Shown piece after piece: positions 8,323 to 18,278 of a stretch of DNA of 45,832 bases. Location: positions 1 to 45,832 of the forward strand of contig JAQYAY010000013.1 of NCBI GenBank assembly GCA_029338735.1, given 5' to 3'. Source of the DNA: Lachnospiraceae bacterium (GTDB taxonomy: Bacteria; Bacillota; Clostridia; Lachnospirales; Lachnospiraceae). Position numbers and translations under genes: made by a program. Positions within the stretch are counted from its first letter, which is position 1. Every line of letters begins with the position of its first letter. Under the pieces are notes generated by a model. The model was not told where the DNA came from. It saw only the letters and a program-made list of their open reading frames with translations, and did not search any database.

Positions 8323-10197
8323 ATGGCAGAACGCAGAAGACGTCACAGAAAAGGGAAAAGGCTTTTTAAGAGAATGCAGAGAACCCTCACGGGTCTGTTT
8401 TTCCTGTGCCTTGCCCTTTTTTGTTTTGTAATCGGACGAGTGATATATATACAGGCAGCAAATGGTGGCAAGTATGCCAGACAGGTCCTGAGTCAGCAGC
8501 AGTACCAGAACCGCACGATCCCGTTCAAGCGTGGAGATATAGTTGACTCAAAGGGCACGACACTTGCGACATCGATAGATGTTTATTCCGTTGTCCTCGA
8601 CTGCAAGGCTCTGAATACAGAGAGCAGGACAAAGGGCAAGGAGGGTATCGTTGATTCAACCGCCAGGTATGTGCATCAGTACTTTTCCGATATCAGCGAA
8701 GATGATGTAAGAAACGAGGTAAAGAAGCATCCGGATAGCCAGTACAGGGTTCTTAAGAAAAAGGAAAGCTATGAAAAAATGAAGGCCTTTGAGGACTTTA
8801 ACGACAGTGATGAAGGCAAAGGCAAGACCTACGGTATCTGGTTTGAGAAGGAATATGAGAGACAGTATCCATATCCGGATCTGGCGTCACAGGTCATTGG
8901 CTTTGTAGCATCAGGCAATAACGGTGTTACGGGTCTTGAGAACCAGTACAACAGTGTACTCAATGGTACTGATGGACGCTCATTCGGATATCAGAATGAG
9001 GATAATTCTCTTGAGAAAAATGTGATCGATCCGGTCAACGGATATACGATACAGACTTCAATCGATGTCCTGACGCAGCAGGCTGTCAATCAGGCAATCC
9101 TGAAATTCAACAACAAGATGGCCAAGGCAGCAGGCAATCACAAGCGCGGTTCGAAAAATACAGCAGTTCTGGTGATGAATCCGAATAATGGCCAGGTATA
9201 CGCGATGGCAACGTATCCTACTTTTTCTCTTGATGATCCAAGAGACCTGACGAGCCTTTATTCGAAGAAAAAGATAAAGAGCATGGACGATGATGCGCAG
9301 CTCGATGCCCTGAATGAACTGTGGCAGAACTTCCCGGTGAGCCATACATATGAGCCTGGTTCTACATTCAAGCCTTTTACCATATCGGCAGGCTTTGAGA
9401 CAGGCACTCTTTCTACAAAGAGCACCTTCATGTGCGACGGTGGCCAGAGCTTTCCGGGAAATGTGTATGTACGATGCGAGTCTTATCATGGAATCCAGAC
9501 GATCAGAGAGGCACTCATGCATTCGTGTAATGATGCGCTGATGCAGATAGGAGCAAGGGTAGGCGCAGCCAATTTTGCAAAGTACCAGCATACCTTCGGC
9601 TTCGGTCAGAAGACCGGAATTGATCTGCCTGGTGAGCCGAGAACTAATACACTGGTATATACGGAAAAGCAGCTGAAGAGCCAGCCGATAAACCTGGCCA
9701 CGAACTCATTCGGCCAGAACTTCAATACGACAATGGTTCAGCTCGCGAGTGGATTCGCTTCGATCATCAATGGCGGTACTCTTTACAAACCGACAGTAGT
9801 GACTAAAATAGAAGATGAATCTGGAAATACCGTGCAGAAAAATGATCCGGTGGTTCTGAAGAAGACTATTTCGAAGACCACATCGGATCGTATGAGAAGC
9901 TATCTGAAGTCTGTAGTCACAGACGGAACCGGAGTCAAGGCAGCTGTAAAGGGCTATTCGATCGGAGGAAAGACCGGAACAGCCGAGAAGCAGCCGCGTC
10001 GTCAGGGCAAGTATCTGGTATCATTTATCGGATTTGCACCTGTAGAGAATCCGCAGCTCCTCGTATATGTCGTTGTAGACGAACCGAATGCGGCCGATCA
10101 GGCGCATTCGAACTATGCGCAGGAAATAGCGCACGATATATTCAAGACAATTTTACCTTACTATAATATCGAACCGGAGGCAAAGAAGAAAAAATGA
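8323..10197 (+). CDS. ftsI: Division-specific class B penicillin-binding protein
   Basis: Transpeptidase that crosslinks septal peptidoglycan outside the membrane, together with FtsW. The 624-residue product has an N-terminal anchor (about 21-43), a pedestal region starting RGDIVDSKGTTLA, and the catalytic motifs S347TFK, S401CN and K550TGT. There is no PASTA domain: the protein ends soon after the transpeptidase fold with a Lys-rich tail. That argues for FtsI rather than SpoVD. It is followed directly by murD through an ATGA overlap, where many relatives carry mraY. Confidence 0.93.
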   Translation: MAERRRRHRKGKRLFKRMQRTLTGLFFLCLALFCFVIGRVIYIQAANGGKYARQVLSQQQYQNRTIPFKRGDIVDSKGTTLATSIDVYSVVLDCKALNTESRTKGKEGIVDSTARYVHQYFSDISEDDVRNEVKKHPDSQYRVLKKKESYEKMKAFEDFNDSDEGKGKTYGIWFEKEYERQYPYPDLASQVIGFVASGNNGVTGLENQYNSVLNGTDGRSFGYQNEDNSLEKNVIDPVNGYTIQTSIDVLTQQAVNQAILKFNNKMAKAAGNHKRGSKNTAVLVMNPNNGQVYAMATYPTFSLDDPRDLTSLYSKKKIKSMDDDAQLDALNELWQNFPVSHTYEPGSTFKPFTISAGFETGTLSTKSTFMCDGGQSFPGNVYVRCESYHGIQTIREALMHSCNDALMQIGARVGAANFAKYQHTFGFGQKTGIDLPGEPRTNTLVYTEKQLKSQPINLATNSFGQNFNTTMVQLASGFASIINGGTLYKPTVVTKIEDESGNTVQKNDPVVLKKTISKTTSDRMRSYLKSVVTDGTGVKAAVKGYSIGGKTGTAEKQPRRQGKYLVSFIGFAPVENPQLLVYVVVDEPNAADQAHSNYAQEIAHDIFKTILPYYNIEPEAKKKK

Positions 10198-11546
10198 AGT
10201 ACTTAGTCGTTGGTCTTGGAAAAAGCGGAATAGCAGCCGCGAAACTGCTTTTAGGACAGAAAAAAGAAGTCATCCTTTTCAACAGTTCAGACATGGATGC
10301 AAATGATTTTGAGAAAAAGAATCCTGAGCTTCTGGGCCTTCCGTTCTATACCGAGGAGCTGCCGGAGGAATGCTATGCACAGATCGGGGAAGCAGTCTTA
10401 AGTCCTGGTGTACCTCTTGATATCCCGTTTGTAGAGGATCTGAAGAAACGTGGAATCCATCTGTCAGGAGAAGTAGAACTCGCATATGATTTTTCTCATA
10501 CAGATCATGTGGCAGCGATCACCGGAACCAATGGCAAGACTACTACGACTGCACTTACAGGTCATATTTTAAAAGAATACTATGATGACGTCAGGATCGT
10601 AGGCAATATCGGAATTCCGTTTACAGACGAGGCTGCAACTACGAAAGAGGATACAAGGGTTGCAATCGAGGTATCATCATTCCAGCTCGAGACGATAGAC
10701 AAGTTCCATCCGAAGGCAGCTGCGATCCTGAATATCACTCCGGATCATCTGAACCGTCATCATACAATGGAGAATTACATCGCCGCCAAGGAGTCGATAG
10801 TAAAGAATCAGACTGCTGATGATACAACAGTTCTTAATTACGAGGATGATGTATTAAGAGAGTTCGGCAAGACTCTGCCGACGAAGGTCGTGTATTTTTC
10901 AAGCAGGAGAAAAATAGAAAACGGCATTTACTATGATGACAGCAGAAAAGCTATTTTTATAGACAATAATGGTACTGAGGAAAAGGTGATCGACGTAGAC
11001 AGGCTCCAGATCATAGGCGCACACAACTATGAAAATGTCTGCGCGGCTGTGGCACTGACGCTTGCACTCGGAGTTCCGATGGAGACGATCCAGAAAGCAC
11101 TTCCTGAGTTTACGGCAGTAGAGCACAGGATCGAGTTCGTCTGCGAGAAAAAAGGTGTGAGGTACTACGATGATTCCAAGGGCACCAATCCTGATGCAGC
11201 CATCAAGGCTGTGCTTTCGATGCCTGGACCGACAGTGCTGATCGGCGGAGGCTATGACAAGGGAAACACATACGACGAGTGGGTTGATACCTTCCCTGGA
11301 AAAGTAAAGAAACTCGTCCTGATCGGTGTGACAAAGCAGAAGATCGCAGACTGCTGTGACAGGCACGGATTTAAGGACTATGAGTTTGCTGACAGCTTTA
11401 CAGAAGCTATCGACAAGTGTGTGGCAGCAGCAGAACCGGGAGATGATGTACTTCTCTCACCTGCCTGCGCCAGCTGGGATATGTTCCCGAATTATGAGAC
11501 CCGTGGTGATGAGTTCAAGGATTATGTGAGGAAGTTACCTGACTGA
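10194..11546 (+). CDS. murD: UDP-N-acetylmuramoyl-L-alanine-D-glutamate ligase
   Basis: Adds D-glutamate to UDP-MurNAc-L-Ala in the cytoplasm. The 450-residue product has the N-terminal Rossmann-like UDP-binding domain (VVGLGKSGIAAAKLL), the ATP loop TGTNGKTTTT (K115), EVSSFQLE, LNITPDHLNRH and a C-terminal domain with DDSKGTNPDA and SPACASWDMF. It overlaps the transpeptidase stop by four bases and the ftsW start by one. Confidence 0.96.
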   Translation: MKYLVVGLGKSGIAAAKLLLGQKKEVILFNSSDMDANDFEKKNPELLGLPFYTEELPEECYAQIGEAVLSPGVPLDIPFVEDLKKRGIHLSGEVELAYDFSHTDHVAAITGTNGKTTTTALTGHILKEYYDDVRIVGNIGIPFTDEAATTKEDTRVAIEVSSFQLETIDKFHPKAAAILNITPDHLNRHHTMENYIAAKESIVKNQTADDTTVLNYEDDVLREFGKTLPTKVVYFSSRRKIENGIYYDDSRKAIFIDNNGTEEKVIDVDRLQIIGAHNYENVCAAVALTLALGVPMETIQKALPEFTAVEHRIEFVCEKKGVRYYDDSKGTNPDAAIKAVLSMPGPTVLIGGGYDKGNTYDEWVDTFPGKVKKLVLIGVTKQKIADCCDRHGFKDYEFADSFTEAIDKCVAAAEPGDDVLLSPACASWDMFPNYETRGDEFKDYVRKLPD

Positions 11547-12727
11547 TGAGTGATAAGAGCAGTGCAAAGATCGCAAAATTCAGAGATTATTCGAGAGTGA
11601 GATATTTCGACTACATCCTTCTGGGTGTAGTCATCATGCTGCTCTTTTTCGGCCTGGTAATGCTGTATTCATCCAGCGCCTACACTGCTTCACTCAGATA
11701 CGGAAGTCCGACATATTATCTGAAGCGTCAGCTGATGTTTATCATCCTGGGATTCATCGTGATGTTTGTCGCCTCAAGAGTAAAATATGATGTATTGCGT
11801 GTCTTTGCGGTACCTATATTCTGGATATTCTGGCTGATGAATGTTGCAGTGCTATTTGTCGGTCGAAGCGGTAATGGTTCTACGAGATGGCTCCGTATCG
11901 GCGGATTCCAGATCCAGCCGTCGGAATTCATGAAGATTGGTATCATAATCTTCTGCGCATATTTTATTGCGAAGCATTCTGACTGTCTGGGCAGGGCCGG
12001 ATTCAATATTGATATGCTGCTCTTTATTTTCATCTCGGCGTTGCCTGTCTTCATTTCGAATCTGACAACTGCAGCGATCATTGCGTTTATCGGATTCGGA
12101 ATGCTCCTTATCGCAAGCCGCAGAAAGAAACCGCTGTATGCGCTTTTAGCCTTTGCGGTGATTGTCGTCATAATAGCAGCAGTCTTTGTTATCAGCAAGT
12201 CGAATTCCGAGCCGGGCAATTACAGGCTCAGACGTATCTACTACTGGCAGCACCCTGAAAAGGCAACACAGAATGGTGGATTCCAGGTACTTCAGGGACT
12301 GTATGCAATAGGTTCCGGAGGACTCTTTGGAAAAGGTATCGGAGCCAGTGCCACGAAGCTCGGAAATCTGCCTGAATCGCAGAACGATATGATCTTTTCA
12401 GTAATAGTAGAAGAGCTTGGTGTGTTCGGAGTCGTATGCCTGATTCTGATGTATGTGCTTCTGCTCTGGAGAATATACATAATAGCTGTCAATGCAAAGG
12501 ATATGTTCGGATCTTTCCTTGCAATAGGAGCCTTCCTTCATATCGCAATCCAGGTAGTGCTCAACATGCTTGTAGTGACCAATGTCCTTCCTAATACCGG
12601 AGTCACGCTTCCATTCATCAGTTATGGAGGCTCGTCACTTCTGTGTACGCTGTTTGAGATAGGCATGGTGCTTTCGGTATCGCGGCAGATAAGGCTTGAC
12701 AGGATTAATCTCGAAGAGGACTTCTGA
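11546..12727 (+). CDS. ftsW: SEDS-family lipid II polymerase FtsW
   Basis: Peptidoglycan glycosyltransferase that works with the division transpeptidase. The 393-residue product has about ten membrane segments after a short cytoplasmic tail. SEDS features include the early GSTRWLRIGGFQIQPSEFMKI region (about 113-133) and the C-terminal NTGVTLPFISYGGSS (about 350-364). The start codon shares one base with the murD stop (TGATG). Its place next to murD and ftsQ favours FtsW over RodA. Confidence 0.93.
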   Translation: MSDKSSAKIAKFRDYSRVRYFDYILLGVVIMLLFFGLVMLYSSSAYTASLRYGSPTYYLKRQLMFIILGFIVMFVASRVKYDVLRVFAVPIFWIFWLMNVAVLFVGRSGNGSTRWLRIGGFQIQPSEFMKIGIIIFCAYFIAKHSDCLGRAGFNIDMLLFIFISALPVFISNLTTAAIIAFIGFGMLLIASRRKKPLYALLAFAVIVVIIAAVFVISKSNSEPGNYRLRRIYYWQHPEKATQNGGFQVLQGLYAIGSGGLFGKGIGASATKLGNLPESQNDMIFSVIVEELGVFGVVCLILMYVLLLWRIYIIAVNAKDMFGSFLAIGAFLHIAIQVVLNMLVVTNVLPNTGVTLPFISYGGSSLLCTLFEIGMVLSVSRQIRLDRINLEEDF

Positions 12728-13470
12728 TGATGCAGGAAAAGAAAAAATTTTCGCCATTCAGATTCTATCTGGTAAACTTCATATTTTTCCTGCTGATCCT
12801 GATCGCAGCATTTCTGGTGATTCTTATCCTTGCCTGTGGAGTGCAGGAAGTGAAGGTGAAGGGTAATTCGTTTTATACCAGTTCACAGATAGAGCATCTG
12901 GTATTAAATGACAGGTACAGGACGAATGGTGCCTGGGATGTGATAAAGAACAAGGTGCATCCGAGGCATGATATACCATTTGTGAGTGATGTGAAGGTGA
13001 GCCTTTCGCATTTACATATTCTTACGATCACAGTTACTGAAAAGGATATAGTGGGGTACATGGCTGCTTCTGACGGGAAGCTCATCTATCTTGACAGAGA
13101 CGGAAGGGTCACTGATATCAGCAGCAAACTGCTTCCGGATATGATACCAGTAGATGGTCTGCCTACAAAGAAAAAAATAACTGCCGGCCAGATGTACCCG
13201 GCTGCGGAGAACAGGGTTGCAGCCCTTTCGCTGATTTTCAAGTCAAAGGATAATATGGATCTGGGAATCAGGTCCATTACCTTTGGCAACAGCGGACAGA
13301 TAACAATGGTGTGTGGAAAGGTCACGGTCCAGCTCGGAACGGCAGACAGTCTGAAGGATAAACTGCTCAGACTCTCATACATTCTGCCAAAGGTTGAAAA
13401 CGAGGCTGGAACACTACATTTTGAAAATTACACGAGTGATAACACAGATATTGTGTTTGACGCGGCCTAA
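12727..13470 (+). CDS. ftsQ: Division protein FtsQ/DivIB
   Basis: Bitopic divisome protein that bridges FtsL and partner proteins outside the cell. The 247 residues comprise a short basic cytoplasmic tail, one membrane segment (about 14-37), a POTRA domain (about 40-110, starting VQEVKVKGNSFYTSSQI) and a beta domain with a short C-terminal tail. A second in-frame ATG at 12730 is an alternative start. It shares one base with the ftsW stop. Confidence 0.88.
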   Translation: MMQEKKKFSPFRFYLVNFIFFLLILIAAFLVILILACGVQEVKVKGNSFYTSSQIEHLVLNDRYRTNGAWDVIKNKVHPRHDIPFVSDVKVSLSHLHILTITVTEKDIVGYMAASDGKLIYLDRDGRVTDISSKLLPDMIPVDGLPTKKKITAGQMYPAAENRVAALSLIFKSKDNMDLGIRSITFGNSGQITMVCGKVTVQLGTADSLKDKLLRLSYILPKVENEAGTLHFENYTSDNTDIVFDAA

Positions 13471-13487
13471 ATTTTTTCAAAAAAGGG

Positions 13488-13516
13488 TTGCGTATTTTAC
13501 CAAAAAATCTTATTAT
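13488..13516 (+). promoter_or_regulatory. Promoter for ftsZ
   Basis: TTGCGT (13488-13493), a 17-base spacer and TATTAT (13511-13516) lie in the 102-base gap between ftsQ and ftsZ. It would give ftsZ its own supply in addition to readthrough from the mraZ promoter. Confidence 0.6.
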
Positions 13517-13572
13517 ATTGTAGTGAAAGATAAAAGCAGATAGACGCTTTTAAAAGTTAGGAGGAAACACCC

Positions 13573-14817
13573 TTGATACAAGTTACTGAGGAGAATAACG
13601 GATTAGGTGGAGCGAAGATTCTCGTTGTCGGAGTAGGCGGCGGCGGAAACAACGCAGTCAATAGAATGGTAGACGAGGAAGTCAAAGGAGTAGATTTCCT
13701 TGGTATAAATACAGATAAGCAGGCACTTGATCTCTGCAAGGCACCTGAGCTTCTTCAGATCGGTGAGAAGCTGACCAAGGGACTTGGAGCTGGCGGAGTT
13801 CCTGAGATGGGACAGAAGGCAGCTGAGGAGAGCTCTGAAGATATATCTAATGCAGTCAAGGGTTATGATATGGTTTTCGTCACCTGTGGAATGGGCGGCG
13901 GAACAGGTACAGGTGCAGCTCCGGTTGTTGCCCAGATCGCCAAAGAGATGGGAATTCTCACTGTCGGAGTAGTCACGAAGCCATTTACATTTGAGGCAAG
14001 GGTACGCATGAACAATGCACTTGCAGGAATTGACAGACTCAAGGCCAATGTCGATACTCTTATCGTGATTCCGAATGACAGACTCTTAGAGATCGTAGAC
14101 AGACGCACTACAATGCCGGATGCCCTGAAGAAGGCTGATGAGGTACTCCAGCAGTCAGTACAGGGAATCACGGATCTGATCAATATCCCGGCACTCATCA
14201 ACCTCGATTTTGCTGATGTCACAACTGTCATGAAGGACAAGGGACTCGCTCATATCGGTATTGGTGTAGGACAGGGAGATGACAAGGCAAGCGAAGCAGT
14301 TCAGGAAGCTGTTTCATCACCGCTTCTCGAGACCAAGATTGATGGCGCTTCAGATGTCATCATCAATGTCAGTGGTGATATGTCACTCTATGATGTCAAT
14401 GATGCATCAGACTATGTCAAGGGTATCGTTGGTGATGATGCCAATGTCATCGTTGGTGCAATGTATGATGATTCAATGACTGATCAGATCAAGGTCACAG
14501 TCATTGCAACCGGACTTGAAGAGCCAAAGACTGACAAGAAGCCTGTAAGAAAGGATGAGACAGGAAGGATCCATATCAAGCCATATGTACCGCCTGCAAG
14601 CAATATTTCAAGGAATGATGCAGCAACTACTGCAAAGTCAAAGCTTACAGACAAGGAGATGGACGATATCCTGAAGGATATGAACGGATCTGCATCCCAG
14701 TCCAAGGCAGTCAACAACGGGGGCTTTACAGGAATGTCAAAGCCAGAACCTCCAAAGAGTTCTGTGAAGGAAAGAGATATTCAGATTCCTGACTTCCTCA
14801 AGAACGGAAATAAGTAA
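13573..14817 (+). CDS. ftsZ: Cell division GTPase FtsZ
   Basis: Tubulin-fold GTPase that forms the Z ring. The 414-residue product has [11 protein letters not shown] near the start (about 20-30), the GTPase signature GGGTGTG at 108-114, and the T7 region NLDFADV. A linker follows, then the C-terminal membrane-tether-binding peptide [10 protein letters not shown]. The start is TTG at 13573, fixed by AGGAGG (13559-13564) eight bases upstream. No ftsA is adjacent. The nearest FtsA-like gene is the coaE fusion about 7 kb downstream. Confidence 0.98.
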   Translation: MIQVTEENNGLGGAKILVVGVGGGGNNAVNRMVDEEVKGVDFLGINTDKQALDLCKAPELLQIGEKLTKGLGAGGVPEMGQKAAEESSEDISNAVKGYDMVFVTCGMGGGTGTGAAPVVAQIAKEMGILTVGVVTKPFTFEARVRMNNALAGIDRLKANVDTLIVIPNDRLLEIVDRRTTMPDALKKADEVLQQSVQGITDLINIPALINLDFADVTTVMKDKGLAHIGIGVGQGDDKASEAVQEAVSSPLLETKIDGASDVIINVSGDMSLYDVNDASDYVKGIVGDDANVIVGAMYDDSMTDQIKVTVIATGLEEPKTDKKPVRKDETGRIHIKPYVPPASNISRNDAATTAKSKLTDKEMDDILKDMNGSASQSKAVNNGGFTGMSKPEPPKSSVKERDIQIPDFLKNGNK

Positions 14818-14833
14818 TTACGGACATTTATGG

Positions 14834-14869
14834 CCGCAGCTGGCAGAAGGTGAGCCGGCTGCGGTTTTT
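14834..14869 (+). terminator. Intrinsic terminator after ftsZ
   Basis: An 11-bp GC-rich stem (14834-14844 with 14854-14864) and a T-tract (14865-14869). Only 17 bases separate it from the next start codon, so the following gene either depends on readthrough or has its promoter upstream of the hairpin. Confidence 0.88.
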
Positions 14870-14886
14870 CTATAAGGGGTATTTCA

Positions 14887-16497
14887 ATGAAGATAAAATT
14901 CATCGGGGCTGACCACGAGGTGACAGGGAGCTGTCATTATGTGGAGGTTGGGGACAAGAAGTTTTTAGTAGACTGTGGAATGCAGCAGGGACCTGATATA
15001 TATGAGAATCAGGATCTGCCTGTGGCGGCAGCAGAGATTGACTATGTGTTCGTGACTCATGCGCACATTGATCACAGCGGACTGCTTCCACTTCTCTATG
15101 CACACGGCTTCAGAGGACAGATATTTGCGACTGAAGCTACCTGTGATCTGTGCGATATCATGCTTCGTGATTCAGCACATATCCAGGAGTCAGAAGCAGA
15201 ATGGAAGAACCGCAAGGCAAAGCGTGCCGGCGGAGAAGAAGTGACACCTGTATATACGATGGAAGATGTATACGGAGTCCTGCCACTCTTTGTCCCGGTC
15301 AGGTATCATGATGTGATTCATGTATCCGATGAGATCACGGCTACTTTCTATGATGCAGGCCATCTCCTTGGTTCATCTTCGATTTCTATCGAGCTGACTG
15401 AGGGCGATGTGACAAAGACTCTTGTATTCTCGGGAGATATCGGCAATCCTGACAGGCCTCTGATCAAGGATCCAGAGCTTCTTACGAAGGCTGACTATGT
15501 GCTCACTGAGTCCACCTATGGCAACCGTGAGCATGGTCCGAAGCGGGACTTTGCGAAGCTTCTTGCAAATGTAATTGATGAGACTTTATCGAATGGCGGC
15601 AATGTCGTGATACCGGCATTTTCTGTGGGACGTACACAGGAGATCCTTTATTCCATCAGACGAATTAAGGAGGAGAAGCTGGTCAGGCATATAGACACTG
15701 GATTCCCGGTAGTTATGGATTCGCCACTGGCAGTTGAGGCCACTCACGTCTTTTCAATGAATGTGTCTGAGTGCTTTGATGAAGAGGCAATGGATCTTGT
15801 GAGCCGAGGGATCAATCCTATATCATTTGCGGGGCTTAAGGTGGCTGTGACTCCTGACGAGTCCAAGGCTATCAACTTCGATTCCACACCTAAGGTCATC
15901 ATATCAGCATCCGGTATGTGCGAGGCTGGCCGCATCAGGCACCATCTGAAGCACAATCTCTGGAGAAGCGATTCCACCGTGATTTTTGTGGGTTACCAGG
16001 TTCCGGGAACACTCGGATTCAATCTGCTGAACGGTGCTAAAGAGGTGAGACTGTTCGGCGAGACCGTAAAGGTTGCCTGCAGGATTGAGAATCTTCCAGG
16101 AATCAGCGGACATGCTGATCATACTGAGCTTCTCAAGTGGATAGAGAACTTCGAGACACCTGTACAGAAGGTGTTTGTGGTTCATGGCGATGACGATGTA
16201 GTAGACGGCTATGCAAAGGAAGTCACAGAGCATACCGGATTCCCAGCGTATGCTCCGTATTCCGGAGATGCATTCGATCTCATCACCGGTGAACAGATAG
16301 AAGAGGGAAGCAGAGAAAAGGTAAAGAAAGTACATGGCAGGGTAAGGGTATCCTCCAATGTATTTTCACGTCTACTGGCCGCAGGCCAGAGGCTGATGGC
16401 TGTGATACAGAAGTGCGAAGGCATGGCCAACAAGGATCTGGCAAGATTCGCTGATCAGATCAACGCACTTTCAGATAAATGGGACAGAGATAAATGA
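14887..16497 (+). CDS. Beta-CASP metallo-beta-lactamase RNase (CPSF73-like)
   Basis: Probable zinc-dependent RNA-processing nuclease. The 536-residue product has the metal-binding H58AHIDH, a beta-CASP insert with SPLAVEAT and ISASGMCEAGRI, and the C-terminal RMMBL-type GHADHTEL plus VVHGD. This is the CPSF/YSH1-like group rather than RNase J. The last 80 or so residues form a helical extension (RVSSNVFSRLLAAGQRLM) whose role I cannot assign. Start is supported by AAGGGG. The stop overlaps the next start (ATGA). Its natural RNA target is unknown. Confidence 0.88.
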   Translation: MKIKFIGADHEVTGSCHYVEVGDKKFLVDCGMQQGPDIYENQDLPVAAAEIDYVFVTHAHIDHSGLLPLLYAHGFRGQIFATEATCDLCDIMLRDSAHIQESEAEWKNRKAKRAGGEEVTPVYTMEDVYGVLPLFVPVRYHDVIHVSDEITATFYDAGHLLGSSSISIELTEGDVTKTLVFSGDIGNPDRPLIKDPELLTKADYVLTESTYGNREHGPKRDFAKLLANVIDETLSNGGNVVIPAFSVGRTQEILYSIRRIKEEKLVRHIDTGFPVVMDSPLAVEATHVFSMNVSECFDEEAMDLVSRGINPISFAGLKVAVTPDESKAINFDSTPKVIISASGMCEAGRIRHHLKHNLWRSDSTVIFVGYQVPGTLGFNLLNGAKEVRLFGETVKVACRIENLPGISGHADHTELLKWIENFETPVQKVFVVHGDDDVVDGYAKEVTEHTGFPAYAPYSGDAFDLITGEQIEEGSREKVKKVHGRVRVSSNVFSRLLAAGQRLMAVIQKCEGMANKDLARFADQINALSDKWDRDK

Positions 16498-18278
16498 CAA
16501 AGAAGAGACTGACAAGACTCCGTACAGAGATGGACAAGGCCGGTATTGATATCTACATGATGACACTTGCCGACTATCATATGTCCGAGTATGTAGGAGA
16601 TCATTTCAAGGAAATTGAATTTATAAGCGGTTTCACAGGTACCAATGCCACTATGGTGGTGACTCATGAAGAGGCTGGTCTGTGGACGGATGGCAGGTAT
16701 TTCATCCAGGCCAGACAGCAGATGGCTGGTACCACGATCAGACTGTATGAGGAAGGCACCGAGGGCGTTCCGACAGTTCTGGAGTTTCTGGAATCACATC
16801 TGTCAGAAGGCAGGACTCTTGGATTTGATGGCAGACTGTTCTCTTTTGAATGGTATGAGAAGGTCGAGCAGCTCTGCGATGAGAAAAAGGCATTTCTGAA
16901 GACCGATGAGAATCTGCTGGATGCATTTTTTACAAAGAGACCTCCTCTTCCTGAGAAAAAGGTCTGGGTTCTTAAGGATGAATATTCAGGCAGATCTGTT
17001 GCAGACAAGATCTCAGATGTAAGAGAGGCAATGGAGAAGTATGGGGCAGACGCATTCCTGCTTACGAGTCTCTATGATATAGCCTGGCTTCTCAATCTGA
17101 GAGGAGATGACATCCACTGTGTACCGGTGTTCATGTCATATATCTATCTGACTGCAGATTCATGTATTCTTTATGCTTCCGGGCAGGCGTTTGACGTGCC
17201 GTTGAAGAAGTATCTGTATGACAATGGTGTCACGCTGCATGCGTATGACAAGATATATACTGATCTGAACAGCATTTCTGAGAAAAGGATTCTGATTGAT
17301 CCTAAGGTAGTGAATTCAGAGCTCATCAATGAGCTGCCGAGTTCTGTGACCCTGATCAGGGCAGAGAATCCTACCCGCCTGATGAAGGCAGTCAAGAATC
17401 CTGTAGAGATCAGTAATACGAGAAAGGCCCATCTTGAGGATGGCGTAGCAGTCACCAGATTTATATACTGGCTCAAGCACACCATTGGAAAAGAAGAGAT
17501 AACCGAGATGAGCGCGGCAGACAAGCTGCTCGAGTTCAGAAAGGCTGCCCCTGATTTTCTCGATGTGAGCTTTGATACTATAAGTGCTTACAAAGAGAAC
17601 GCGGCTCTGATGCACTATGAGCCGGGACATGATCATGAGATAGAGCTTGCACCGGAGGGAATGCTTCTTGTAGATTCAGGAGGGCATTACCTGAATGGTA
17701 CGACAGATATTACGAGGACAATAGTCTTAGGACCGGTGTCTGATAAGGAAAAGGAGTGCTTTACCAGAGTACTGAGGAGTCATCTGAGACTTCTTACAGC
17801 TCATTTCCCTAAGGGTGTGTGCGGAGCCAATCTGGATATTCTGGCCCGTGGTCCGATGTGGGATCTGGGACTTGATTACAGATGCGGGAGCGGTCATGGA
17901 GTAGGACATATCCTTAATGTCCATGAAGGTCCTAATGCATTCCGCTGGAATCCAAAGAATCCTGATGATCTGGTACCGATGGTTCCGGGCATGATCACAA
18001 GCGATGAGCCTGGACTCTATTTTGAGGGTGAGTTCGGTATCAGGACCGAGAGTGAGCTTCTGGTAGTTCCTGACCAGAAGACAGAGTATGGTCAGTTCTA
18101 CAGATTCGAGGATCTGACCTTTGCACCGATCGATCTCGATGCAGTGATTCCTGAGGAGCTGACGCAGTATGAGAGAAAGGCGCTGAACGCATATCACGCA
18201 GATGTTTACGAGGCCATTGCACCGCTTCTTCCGAAGGAGGAGGCTGCCTGGCTAAAGGAAGCAACAAGAGCCATATGA
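16494..18278 (+). CDS. pepP: Xaa-Pro aminopeptidase (M24B, three-domain form)
   Basis: Cytoplasmic metallopeptidase that removes an N-terminal residue preceding proline. At 594 residues it is the long form with two creatinase-like N-terminal domains (about 1-310) before the pita-bread catalytic domain. Metal ligands are visible at D394 and D405 (in VDSGG and TTDIT), the histidine-rich GSGHGVGHILNVHEGP, and glutamates in SDEPGLY and RTESELL. It is coupled to its neighbours by ATGA overlaps on both sides. Confidence 0.92.
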   Translation: MTKKRLTRLRTEMDKAGIDIYMMTLADYHMSEYVGDHFKEIEFISGFTGTNATMVVTHEEAGLWTDGRYFIQARQQMAGTTIRLYEEGTEGVPTVLEFLESHLSEGRTLGFDGRLFSFEWYEKVEQLCDEKKAFLKTDENLLDAFFTKRPPLPEKKVWVLKDEYSGRSVADKISDVREAMEKYGADAFLLTSLYDIAWLLNLRGDDIHCVPVFMSYIYLTADSCILYASGQAFDVPLKKYLYDNGVTLHAYDKIYTDLNSISEKRILIDPKVVNSELINELPSSVTLIRAENPTRLMKAVKNPVEISNTRKAHLEDGVAVTRFIYWLKHTIGKEEITEMSAADKLLEFRKAAPDFLDVSFDTISAYKENAALMHYEPGHDHEIELAPEGMLLVDSGGHYLNGTTDITRTIVLGPVSDKEKECFTRVLRSHLRLLTAHFPKGVCGANLDILARGPMWDLGLDYRCGSGHGVGHILNVHEGPNAFRWNPKNPDDLVPMVPGMITSDEPGLYFEGEFGIRTESELLVVPDQKTEYGQFYRFEDLTFAPIDLDAVIPEELTQYERKALNAYHADVYEAIAPLLPKEEAAWLKEATRAI

